Shown here: positions 24,282 through 45,037 of the stretch, piece after piece
Layout of the letters: every line of letters begins with the position of its first letter
Position numbering within the stretch: the stretch's first letter is position 1
NCBI GenBank assembly: GCA_963971285.1
Contig: OZ020250.1
Location: forward strand, 15,918,499 to 15,982,498
DNA from: Astropecten irregularis
Lineage: Eukaryota; Echinodermata; Asteroidea; Paxillosida; Astropectinidae
DNA length: 64,000 nucleotides
Direction: 5' to 3'
Made by a program: the position numbers and the translations under genes
Notes under the pieces: model-generated
The model's input: the letters and a program-made list of their open reading frames with translations, nothing else
Database searches by the model: none
What the model was told of the DNA's origin: nothing

Positions 24282-24399
24282 GGGTGCATTCGTTTAGCTT
24301 ACACGGGTCAGCCCTTACTGGGAATGGTTGTGCTATACTGAGAGAATGGGGGGACGAGGTTGACTGGTGTCGACCCGGGGAAGCTAAACGAATGCACCC
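24282..24399. repeat. 118-bp MITE with 19-bp inverted ends
   Basis: GGGTGCATTCGTTTAGCTT and its exact inverse AAGCTAAACGAATGCACCC bound a short interior with ACGGGTC / GACCCGG. Confidence 0.85.
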
Positions 24400-24937
24400 T
24401 TTGAAAATTCAAAAGTTATTGAGAACTTTAAAAAGTTTAAATAGGCTCTTTATAACTTGCAATATAAAACCTCCCATATTAAATTGTATCACAGAGTCAT
24501 ATCGGTTTTTTGCTGTGTTGCTGCATATCCTTTAATTGCTTGAAGACAAGAGTGAACCCTTTAATATCATTTTACAAACTTGCAGAATTTCAAACTTCTG
24601 CAAAAGATGTCTCGCATGTGACCGTGAATTCAACCTTGTCGTCAGACCCAGTACCTGGTGTAAGAGAAAATCTTGACATTTCTGCCAACTGCCTTTTGGG
24701 AATCCTGTCTGAGACTCGATCAAATCCTTCCCAAGCATCTAGGTTGGTAAACAGAATCAAATTTTTTGTCAAAATCAAAACCATTCCCTAATACATGTCC
24801 AGACTCTGTGAATCGAAAATTGATGCAATGATGGAATAACCATCTGGCATATGTGTAATGCAAAGATGAACTTCATGGACAAAGTCTGCTGTGCAGAACC
24901 TGAAAAAAACAAACATTTTATTTGATATGAAAGTTCA

Positions 24938-25309
24938 AGGTACAGTACAGGATTGGTAACATACCCAAATAGAAATATTCACAGATTTACTTGTATAATT
25001 TTCAGGATATGAAGATGGTGCTGGTAGAAACATAACCCGGTATTTCGTTGAAATATTTCCGCCTGAAATGCTGTATTTATCCAGAAATTAGTAAAACCAA
25101 GACCGAATTAAAACAGTTTTGATCTCCGGTAAGATCAAAAACATTCTTTATGTTTTATAAGAAAAATTGAGTCAGGTTTTCGCTATTTTCTTGTGACTCA
25201 GATGTCTGATTGAGCTCAAATGTTCACAGGCTCATTGTTTCGTGTACATATTGGATCAGACAAAGTGTGAGTGCTGCTCTGTGGCCATTACCAATCATGT
25301 ATTATACCT
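24938..25309. repeat. TTAA-flanked MITE (family B), reverse copy
   Basis: Opposite orientation to 6997-7363. Begins AGGTACAGTACAGGATTGGT after TTCA (decayed TTAA) and ends TATTATACCT before TTAA 25310-25313. Confidence 0.85.
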
Positions 25310-25884
25310 TTAATGTCTGTTTTGCATTGTTCATTGGTTGATGAAGCTTGACTATAAAGGAATAAGGACAGACTGTGTAAGGAACTCAACAGGAAGGAAA
25401 GATAGGAACTTGACTTTCAGTTTGATATTTTCTTTGTTTGTAGAGGAGGAAAAGCTGTATTATTCTTAGACAGGAACAATTATTTATTCAAGGATTAACA
25501 CAATGTGAATTGGAAAGTAGCTGACCGTCACAGAAACAATGGTAAATGTCAATGCGACACTGTGCATTTATAACCATGGCATTACAGTGTGACAAAGTAC
25601 TAGTAATGCAACAAAAGTATGCAGGTCTTGGTATTGTCTTTACCGTGAACATTTAGGCCCATTTTGGCATTGTCACTGTGTGAACTGGAAAAAAAATGCC
25701 TAACTACATGATTTCACACAATTAGCATATAGGCCTAAGTAGATCGACCTATGGGGTGAAATATAAAGGCTTGATTTTCATAAGATGCAGATGTACCAGC
25801 CAGTCACATGCAAGTAGCACATTATAATTCTTCACCCTTGATGTTGACTTCAGAAGATTATCTACATTCATAGCCAAGGGACCT

Positions 25885-26125
25885 GGGGCCAATTTCATAT
25901 AACTGTTAAGCACAAAAATTTGCTTAGCACAAAAATGTCTCGCCCAATAAAACAAACCACCATTGAAAATTCCATTTGATATTCATGGTCAGCGAACAAC
26001 AGCCAAAGAACAATCACAAGTGATACACAACATGTGGAAATTTGGTTGTTAACCCTGTTTTTATTAAGACAGAAATGTCATGCTTAGCAAATGTTTGTGC
26101 TTAACAGTTTTATGAAATTGGCCCC
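25885..26125. repeat. MITE family C, copy 3
   Basis: GGGGCCAATTTCATATAACT at the left and TTTTATGAAATTGGCCCC at the right, with TTAGCACAAAAA / GTTTGTGCTTAACAG subterminal repeats. Confidence 0.86.
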
Positions 26126-27537
26126 TGAACGTTAAGGTAGGAATCAAAATGCCTGGTGAGGAACACACAGTGCACACCGGCATCCATTTTGTTTCCAAAC
26201 TCTACTAAACTGAGTAGCTATATATATGGCTCCTGCTATGATGAGTACAGTGTAGTTATGTCAAATTGACAATAAATGTGTGTTTCAAGTGATACTGTTC
26301 GGCTGCTTTGAATCATCTGAAAGTATTTATTATATACCATGGAGAATTTCTCCAGACATTTTCAGTGACATATGGCATAATTATATGCAAGTTCCATGTA
26401 TAAAAATCAATATGATTAATTAATACAGTAGGCCTATGTGATAAAATTACAGGTAGCTAAAAATCAGGCTAACATAAATAAAGCATAGGAAACGTCTTGT
26501 TCACTTTATATCCCATTCAAATATCCTTATATGTCTTAGATTTTAGCCAACTATAAGAATTAGAAGTATAAGTGTCTCAATTGTGAATTTTCTGTCTTTT
26601 CTGTAGTGTCATGTGACCAGGGTCAGGTGATCTGTCATGGGTTTCCAAAAGAATAATATCTGTTTGACATCGTGTTATAATGATGAGTTTGGTGAAATTG
26701 ACCCCAAGACTAACTAACATTCAGCCAGTGGCTTCTGGGAACAAGACAACCTTTACTATACCGATGAAGCTGTCAAACAGACTGGCTCTGTGACAATATA
26801 TCACCATTGAATATAAGCTTCAGTGAGCACGGTGGAGAGATATAACTTATAAGGCAGTTGAGACTAAAGCCTCGTTCGGACTGGACTTAAATTTAACTGA
26901 GACCAAAATGACCCCCCACATCAATTCTAGGAACAAAATACTGATAAAAAAAAAACATATGCTGAATGCATTTATCATCTATAAGCCTCAGGGCTTGTGA
27001 AATCTCGAAGTTTAAGTCAATATAATAAGCTCTTAAATTCATTGCAGATTGCATTCAACCGTGAATACCCATATGCTTCTAGGGTTTCTACCCCCTGGGG
27101 AACTTCTCCATACCAAATTAACTTGAAGGGTGGGAGAAAAAAAAGAAAAAAGAAACTGAACAACTTGACAAACAAAATGGCTACAACTAAGGCCGATTTA
27201 GTTCCACTGCCTGCATCAAGCAGCATTTATTTTTTTTACACTTTATTTAAACAGTTTGCCGAAGACCATATTCAATTGCAAATGGAAGGTCTTCTAACAC
27301 GTTTTTTTTCCCCACTGGCGTTTTCATGTTAGTAATGGTTCACAGCACGTTCAAAGAATGATAAGAAAGCTTGTATACAATCACATCAATTATTATTATT
27401 ATTATTAATTATCGTTATTAATTTGTTTGTTTTCACATGTATGTACATTTTAAGGGGAGCTTATTTCTAAGGAGAATATTCGTTTTTTAACAAGAATGTT
27501 CCACTTGTGATAAAAACAGGAAATAAAAGTCGAGAAT
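26126..27537. other. Intergenic, no gene recognised
   Basis: AT-rich, with an (ATT)n run near 27393-27412. A 111-codon frame (26997-27332) has Lys-rich low complexity and no known motif. Confidence 0.35.
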
Positions 27538-27659
27538 AATTCCACCAGGTTGGGGCATGATTTGAGAAGATGTTCCTGAAAGAGGAATGTGGTAAGAAGC
27601 TGCTATGAAGTCGTACTGAAGAACATGGGTTTAATACGTGGTCCATCCCCCATCTTTAA

Positions 27660-28025
27660 AGGGCATACAACAACATTTGTAACAAACCAAAGCAGAAACA
27701 TTCACAGATGTATGTATAACTTTCAGGGTATGAAGATGATGATGGTAGAAACATACTGTAAAAATGTTTCTGCCTAAAATGCTGTATTTAACCAGAAAAG
27801 AGTAAAACCAAACACAAAAACATTTTTGATCTTGGAAAGATAAAAAATGAGACAGCTATTCCCAAACAATTTGACGTAACAATTGTAACGGGCTTTCGCT
27901 GTTTTCTACTGTTTCCAATGATCAATTGAGCTAAAAATTTCACAGGTTTGTTTTTATTCCACGACAAATGGAACGTGAGCAGCCTGCAGCTGCTCTGTCA
28001 CCTTTACCAATGTTGTACATGCTCT
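27660..28025. repeat. TTAA-flanked MITE (family B), reverse, diverged
   Basis: TTAA at 27656-27659 and 28026-28029. Retains ATTCACAG, ATGAAGATG, CTGTATTTAACCAGAAA and CTTTACCAATG landmarks of the family. Confidence 0.75.
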
Positions 28026-28424
28026 TTAATAATGAACATACTGTTATATACCCATGACATACGGTATTCACTTAAAGTACACTATAAGGCCTTTTCACAC
28101 TACAAAGGATCTCTGAGTTGTACACACGCATCTGACTCCAATTAACATCTTGAAGCGCATTTTGTGTTGAGGACTGCGAACGCAGAGCATGATTGAAATT
28201 TGGAAGAGTTCATTGACACGGGTGGACATGTGTAAATTCTGATTTTGACACATGTTAAAGGTAATGTGGTGCGAAAAGCCCTGTGGGTAATATTCAATAC
28301 AGCTGGTATTCAAAATGAAATTACACGAGTCTCAGTACCTTAAGTTGGCTAAATAAATCAATAGGCTGTACACTGCGTAAAGTATTGTAAGTTTCTTTGC
28401 CAATCAAATATCGCCCTCACACTA

Positions 28425-28600
28425 TAGGCCTTTTCCCACAAGAGCGCTCATCCCAGAGCAAACTCGCCCTGGAGCCGCCCCGGGGTGAAAAGTTTTGGTC
28501 CTGAGCAGGGTTGAACTCACCCGGAGAAAGGGCAATCTTGGGGGTGGCTCAGGGGTGGCTCGGGGGTGACGGAGGGGTGAAAGTTTCAAGTGAAAAACGT
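28425..28600. repeat. GC-rich repeat, inverse of window start
   Basis: ATAGGCCTTTTCCCACAAGA then GCGCTCATCCC, followed by CCCCGGGGTG and GGGTGGCTCAGGGGTGGC. Matches 1-115 in reverse orientation; an end of an unclassified element. Confidence 0.65.
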
Positions 28601-28766
28601 GGCTTATTTTCAGTAAAAAAAGCCTTATATCAGCCAAACCTTAAAAGGATTGTTTGGAAAATATAACAGTGTTTAATTAGGAGGCTAAGGAAAATAGACT
28701 AAAACACTTAACTACGGTACCCAACAAGAAATATGTCACAAAATCGTGCCCCAACCTGGTGGAATT

Positions 28767-29454
28767 ACCAAAATACTATAAAGAAATCGAGTTCAAAATC
28801 AAAGTTCATCATTTGTTAATGCAGCATATTGTTAAGGTTAATGACAAAATGAAGAGGTACAAAAATACACTAAAAAACAATCAAACATTCACAAAAAAAT
28901 GCCAAGCACAGTCACACCAGTAAAATAAATAAGACCGGTCCATTTCAAATACACATCAGTTTAAGATTCTACCTGAAATTCCTATCTGTGGTAGGAAGTT
29001 CGCCGAACATTGTGTACAGTACATGTATATGCCACTATTCAATAATCTGTGTTGTATTCTTAAGTTTGATTTACCCAACTCATATTCAGGATTCTGTATG
29101 TGTAGATTGTGTACTGATAGTAATTTGTAGAATGCCGTATTTAGGTTAGTCTGGGGTGTGAAATCTAAGATCTTGTTGCTATTTCTCACATCAATTGTGG
29201 GTTGGAGCCCAATTGTGCTGTGGGGATAACAGTACCTGTGTCCTTAAGCAAGATACTTTAAACTTGCTTCCCCTCCAAACAGGTGTACTAAAGTTAATTT
29301 TGCAAAGGTGAGGGTGAGGGTTATATTGGTTCAATGTTTTTGGTTCTGACAACTTACAGTTCCATCAGAATCCATATCCATTACATTGTAGTTCACATAG
29401 CTTTCCAAAGCATCAATTTCAAGAGATTTAGGTTGACATAGCTTTCCATGGTAG
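28767..29454. other. Intergenic, no feature recognised
   Basis: AT-rich without repeat termini or coding frames of note. Confidence 0.35.
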
Positions 29455-29745
29455 CTCAAACAGTGCATACTTCTAATAGCTTTCGGTTCCAATAGCTTTC
29501 AGTTCCAATATATTTTGCTTCCAATAGCCTTTGGTTCCAATAGCTTTTAGTTTTAGTAGCTTTGGTTACAACAGCTTTTGGTTCTAATGGCTTTCGGTTC
29601 CAAAAGCTTTCGGTTGCAATAGGTTTCGGTTCCAATAGCCTTTGGTTCCAATAGCTTTCAGTTCATATAACTTTCGCTTCCAATAGCTTTTGGTTCTAAT
29701 AGCTTTTGCTTCCGATAGCTTTTGGCTCCAATAGCTTAAGTTCCA
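29455..29745. repeat. Minisatellite, ~19-20-bp AATAGCTTTTGGTTCC unit
   Basis: Around fifteen imperfect units of AATAGCTTT(C/T)(G/A)GTTCC follow each other. The minus-strand frame 29584-29775 (repeated YW, RK and AIGTK patterns) is its translation, not a gene. Confidence 0.9.
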
Positions 29746-30040
29746 AAATATTTCTTTCAAATCTAATGCTCCCATTTTGAATGGCTAGTGACTAGTGATT
29801 ATCATGTATACATACTTTCTGGTTTCATAAACTAGACTCTAGTAAGCAGCACATTAGTCATCCACAACCAATTTCTTGATAACTAGAATCTTCTCAAAAG
29901 TTTCTTTTCCATTATAGTGTACAATTTCACTTCACTGTCACTGTGTCTATGCATCAGGTTTCATCAAGGCTTACCCTAATTAGCACAAGTTATTTTGAAT
30001 AAATAAGTCTTGAAGCTATGCATGGAGGAAGTAATAAAAG

Positions 30041-30200
30041 AAGGTAGGTTTGCGGTCACACCATGTAATCTCTTCTGTGAGTGTCTGTGAGAGGACAAAC
30101 AGAGCACACTGTTCGGAACGTTGAGATAATACCAACGGTTCTTCTCAGAACCACACACTCTCACAGAAGAGATTACATGGTGTCACCGCAAACCTACCTT
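30041..30200. repeat. 160-bp MITE with ~45-bp inverted ends
   Basis: AAGGTAGGTTTGCGGT then CACCATGTAATCTCTTCTGT at the left is matched by ACAGAAGAGATTACATGGTG then ACCGCAAACCTACCTT at the right. Confidence 0.88.
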
Positions 30201-31149
30201 TTATTCTGAATATATTTACCGTGTGCAAAACGTCCCCAAAGCTACATTCATAAAGCTGGTATTTTCAAACTGATGCCTTTATAACTGATACACTTTTGCA
30301 TTTATCTACAAAAGATGATAATGCTCAACAGTGTAGCATTGATAAGTTCCCGTCACACAGGATGAATTGTCATATGGTGCCATATACAACTACTTGTAAG
30401 CAAGTATAAAAATGGTTAGTGAAGTACACATTGGGATACAATCATTCAAAAATAGCATTTCAATTCATCATGATTCGTACATAAATCTAGACCGAGACTC
30501 CACAGAAAAGATTTTTTGTTTTTGCTATTTCTAATTATTTTTCTTGTATTTTTATTTGCAGTGCAGTAAGTCTAGCACAAGGAAATATATTTATTATTAG
30601 AAAAGAGATCAAACATGTTTTGGCTGAGCTTTTGCAGAAAAGTTTGGGTTAAAAACATCAATTTTGATGATAATGATATGTTGACAATTTGCCGGGAATA
30701 TCTACTTTGTGAAAGGAGATTATAACAAAATAGTCCATCAGGGATTGTACTAGTAAATAGCAAGTTCTCCCTAACTGTTGCCTAATATAAAACATCTCAA
30801 AAGCTCATATTGTGAATAATAGCCAAGTTTGAAACTTACTGTTCAATTTTATCATTTTCTCGGCCCAAATTCAGCCAAAAGTCTTTAAATAACTTTCAGT
30901 CCATAACCTGAAAGTACTGTGTCATTATCTGTGTACTATAACATCTCATGCAATGATTCTGTAGTTTGACTACACTTGACAGGGTACTGTGCAGTTTCAG
31001 GGTTTGTACAGTTGTCACATGTATACATTTAATAGAGTTTTGCACTATGTGCTGGCCTAATAGAGTAAAAAGCTGAGTTTGCACAAGATTTGCACGGAAT
31101 TTTTAATAAGTAGTATCTCCCATCTTTTAACATTTTTTTACTAGGAATA
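30201..31149. other. DPP8/9 3-prime side, no gene recognised
   Basis: Candidate minus-strand AATAAA signals (TTTATT on the plus strand) lie at 30590-30595 and 30551-30556, about 1.1 kb past the DPP8/9 stop. I cannot tell whether they are used. Confidence 0.3.
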
Positions 31150-31362
31150 TTATTTTATCTTTGCCCTCGGTTGTTTGTCTGTTAATTGTGCCTGTCCTTT
31201 GTCAGTCTGTCTCTTGGTTTTGATGTTGTAAAGGGTCCCCATTTTGTGGGTCTGTGTGCCTGTTCGGGGCTTCCCTCTTGCACTACGTGTCTTTTAATGT
31301 TTCTGTGCAATAAAGGTAATAAAATAAAAAAATAAAAAATAAAATAAAGATCTATGGTCTAC
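31150..31362 (+). mobile_element. 3-prime end of a non-LTR retrotransposon, possible
   Basis: A pyrimidine-rich stretch (CTTTGCCCTCGGTTGTTTGT; TCTGTGTGCCTGTTCGGGGC) is followed by GCAATAAAGGTAATAAAAT and an A/T-rich tail of AATAAA-like repeats to about 31362. This layout is typical of a 5-prime-truncated LINE copy. No reverse transcriptase frame is present and I found no target duplication. Confidence 0.5.
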
Positions 31363-31699
31363 TATGGACGAACTGTTAAATTGAACCAAGACTATCTAGT
31401 TGATGACAGTCAGAATAGTATAGTCTACCAGCGTAGGTTGCACTGGTTACCAACAGGCAAGCCATTGAGACATAATGTGGTGAACTATAGCAGAGAACCA
31501 GTGACACTAACTTAAATTCAACGGCCTAGGGTAGGTAGGTTAGCATGCATGGTGGCTATATTCAAATGACATGTTACCATGTGACCCACTCTCATCCAAT
31601 CAAAAGACGGATTCAACAACTGGTGTCGTTCATGGAGTATGATAATGCCACGGCCTCCGACCCCGCACCCAAGGCAGCAATATACCCACAGATTTCTTG

Positions 31700-42228
<10,529 letters not shown>

Positions 42229-43391
42229 GATGGGGTTCCGTCAGTCGGTCCACTCGTCAAGATTGTTCAAACCTGTCTTTGCGTTGGTTGATGTTTTAGG
42301 TCAAAGGAGGGCCAAGCACTGCCTGAAAGGAGAACTGGAAGAATGTGAAGAAAGAAAAAATTTATTATTTCATGAGTAATCATTCAAAGACAAGTAGGCC
42401 TATACAAATACAACCTGTGCATACACAAATGACAAATGACACAAGTGATAGACTGTCTAAACTTGTAAACTCTTATAAATACACTCCCCCAAACATAATC
42501 TTGCCCCCCAAAAAATTCTAATTTGATTTTCATTTGACAGCCGATTGTTGATTTGTACTGGCGACTGGGCAAAAAGAGTTCCACATACGATTTACGGAAT
42601 AACCAATTAACTGTTTGCTGGTTATGTACAAAATTTATAAATAATGTGTCGCACATATTTTCAAAGTATTTTTGAACAAAACTCCACATTCATGTTTTTC
42701 TGCCTACGTTTATCCATAGCCAAGATCTGGCCATTATTTGTAATGCAAGAAAAGTTGATCATAATCTGGCTCAAGTGAGTTTGTTACTTACAGCTTAAAA
42801 TCTTCTATTCTAAGTTTCACAGATGTAAAAATGCGGTTGAAAGGTTGAAGTTTACACTAAACAACACCGAGAACACCTATAGAACCTTTTGATGACCTAT
42901 TTTCTTGTTAATATTCAACATAACCTCAGGACTTTAATACACAAAAAAATACCGTATCTACCCGACTTTTTACCCGTGTTTAATAGACAGCAGTGCAGTG
43001 GGCATGGCACTGACCATTTGGAGGAAGGAGTTGACAGCAAACTGGAACACTCGTGTCACTGGTCAATATCAAAACCCCATTCATATCACAGTGAATTACA
43101 AATATTACAGATCGAGAAGAATGGACTGTGGGTGTGAAATTTACAGACACAACTCAATTCTCTGTGAATAAAAAGAAACAATCTTACCTCCTTTTACTGC
43201 GGTGGATTTCCACTTCGTCTGGCGTTAATGCACATTTATTTCTTAGTTTTTTATTCTATTGAGGGCGCTATCACACAAACACTATCGTCTGGTACCTTTA
43301 TACTGATGGTAAATCGTCGCTTGTTTTGTGCTTGGGAAGAGCAACAACTAGACACTGCCTAGAAGGGCTTTTTTTTAGAAGACTTCTTATA
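42229..43391 (-). promoter_or_regulatory. DPP8/9 upstream region with a probable 5-prime UTR intron
   Basis: On the minus strand an acceptor-like AAAGACAG lies at 42280-42273, 45 bp upstream of the ATG. A strong donor-like AAGGAG/GTAAGA sits at 43187-43188. Together they suggest a non-coding first exon ending at 43188 and a roughly 0.9-kb intron in the 5-prime leader. This is inference from splice consensus only; no TATA box or initiator is convincing. Confidence 0.4.
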
Positions 43392-43394
43392 TCC

Positions 43395-43549
43395 CACTGG
43401 TTAAAGTACATTTATGGTAATTTATTATCTCTGACGTCATAGATTATTATAATTGTGTTACGCACGTAATGATGAAGTTGTACTGAATAATTCATGATAA
43501 TTCAATGACGTAATCATAATTTATTATCACAAGTGTACTTTAACCAGTG
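43395..43549. repeat. 155-bp MITE near the DPP8/9 upstream end
   Basis: CACTGGTTAAAGTACA and its inverse TGTACTTTAACCAGTG, with ACGTCAT / ATGACGT inside each arm; TTATAT lies beside both ends. Confidence 0.82.
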
Positions 43550-43940
43550 TTATATAATTTAAAGTCCATTGTATCATACGGGGCGGTAATGCGAAGGTTG
43601 TCCCTGGTTGGAGGTAAGGGGATTATCATCATTTCATACCCTGGAAAAGATGTTGATTTTTTTGTATTCATGAGCATTTTAAGGGTTCAAGACTGTAGTC
43701 GTGGATTAACACCACAGAAGGTGTTTTTTCACAACAATTTGAATTTGAAATTCCCTTTCCCCTTTTTGCCATTTTGGCATTAACGAATAGGCCTAACTTT
43801 ACCCATTTCCAACTCCAAGCACTCCACTGCCACTGCGCAAACCAATGCCTTCCTCAGGTGGGCGGGGTCATTCAATTGGCAGTCAATGACATACATGTAC
43901 ACTAGTCACTAATACTAATAGTAATACTAAATAGTAATAT

Positions 43941-44213
43941 ACCGACTGGGGAAAGAATTCCACTGACGGCCATGACGGAAACAGGGTTATTTCCTCCAAG
44001 AAGAGTTAGGCCTAACTTATTTGATGCAAGTCATAATGAACTTCGATCTCAGGTGTGAAAACTGGTGTAACTGTAGGCCTAGCTTAAATATCAAAAAAGT
44101 GAGATTTTCATGTTTTTTCAATTTTTGACCTACAATTATACAAATCGAATGCAGCGGTCTCATAGGTTTGTGCACAAGTGATGGCCGTTAGTGGAATTCT
44201 TTCCCAGACTGGT
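43941..44213. repeat. 273-bp MITE in the DPP8/9-BLOC1S6 spacer
   Basis: ACCGACTGGGGAAAGAATTC then CACTGACGGCCAT at the left; ATGGCCGTTAGTGGAATTCT then TTCCCAGACTGGT at the right, forming near-exact inverted ends. Confidence 0.85.
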
Positions 44214-44493
44214 ATATAAACTAGTATTTTAGTTATATCACATTCACATTAGCCTATAATACAATATGCAAAGACATATAAGAAGACTAGATCATAGATG
44301 ACACTTGTGAGTTATGTATCATCTATTGCCAATCTATCTTGACGGCGGCCACGTTAATGAGGTAACCTACCAAACTGTACCTACCAAATCAGTGCTTACG
44401 CATTTTTCTGATCATTACAAGGTGCACGCAGAAACATAAATGGAACGCCCTAGGCGTAGCTATATTCGGAGACTTAGATTGTTTGTCAGTAAT

Positions 44494-44592
44494 TCCATCA
44501 TTCAATTCACCAATTCCATCATTTGATTTGTCATTCTGTTCGCCAATTCCATCATTCAATTTGGCAAATTGAATGATGGAATTACCGAAGCA
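44494..44592. repeat. Short repeat block with inverted AATTCCATCATTCAATT
   Basis: AATTCCATCATT(C/T)(A/G)ATT occurs three times in direct order and once inverted (AATTGAATGATGGAATT at about 44567-44583), about 200-300 bp before the BLOC1S6 start. Confidence 0.7.
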
Positions 44593-44747
44593 AGCAATCT
44601 AAAGAAGATAGCTATGGCATTCCATTAAAACGGATTTGTATTAAAATGGCGTCGCGAATGATGGATCCACGAACAGGGGAATAATCACTATTGAAGTCGC
44701 CATAGTAACGACGTTACAACTATTGTATTGTCCCCTCAACTGCTCAG

Positions 44748-44798
44748 ATGAGGTGCCCACTTTCATCCTTCTCCATGACGACAGGCGGCGATGGATGA
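44748..44798 (+). promoter_or_regulatory. Upstream ORF overlapping the BLOC1S6 start codon
   Basis: ATG 44748 opens a 16-codon frame, with a second in-frame ATG at 44775, that ends at TGA 44796-44798. It therefore runs through the BLOC1S6 ATG (44791) in another frame. Ribosomes starting here could not initiate downstream normally. Both ATGs have weak contexts (C at -3 for 44775). It matters only if transcription starts upstream of 44748, which the sequence does not show. Confidence 0.45.
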
Positions 44799-45037
44799 GA
44801 GCTTAGCAGCCTCGACACCACCAAACGGAGCAAGCGACAAGCAAATGAAAAATGAGCATTTCCCAGCTGTGAATCCAAATAACAAGGATCCCTCGTCACC
44901 AAACAATGTAAACCAGAACAATGAGCCATTGTCTGAGGAGTCCAGGAGTTGTGGAGAAAGTGACAGGATTGGGACAAGTCAGGAATCAAATATAGGGATG
45001 GAAGTAGACTCAATCACTGAATCACCTATCGATGGAG
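44791..45037 (+). CDS. BLOC1S6: BLOC1S6 coding exon 1 (residues 1-82)
   Basis: Starts at ATG 44791 and ends phase 1 at donor GTACCT. It encodes the non-conserved acidic, Asn/Ser-rich N-terminus. Reading on without splicing stays open to 45216 but runs straight into a MITE, so the donor at 45038 is preferred. Its end is set by phase with exon 2. Confidence 0.82.

Larger units (their letters stand above)
27538..28766. mobile_element. Possible 1.2-kb element bounded by ATTCCACCAGGTTGGGGCA
   Basis: AATTCCACCAGGTTGGGGCA at 27538 is matched in inverse by TGCCCCAACCTGGTGGAATT ending at 28766. The same termini, more decayed, bound the 210-bp MITE at 56226-56435, supporting a family. The interior hosts the family B copy at 27660-28025 and the GC-rich repeat at 28425-28600, so it may be a nest. 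Confidence 0.6.

Noticed and set aside
29584..29775. A repetitive Lys/Trp-rich protein on the minus strand
   Set aside because: It is the conceptual translation of the 19-20-bp minisatellite.
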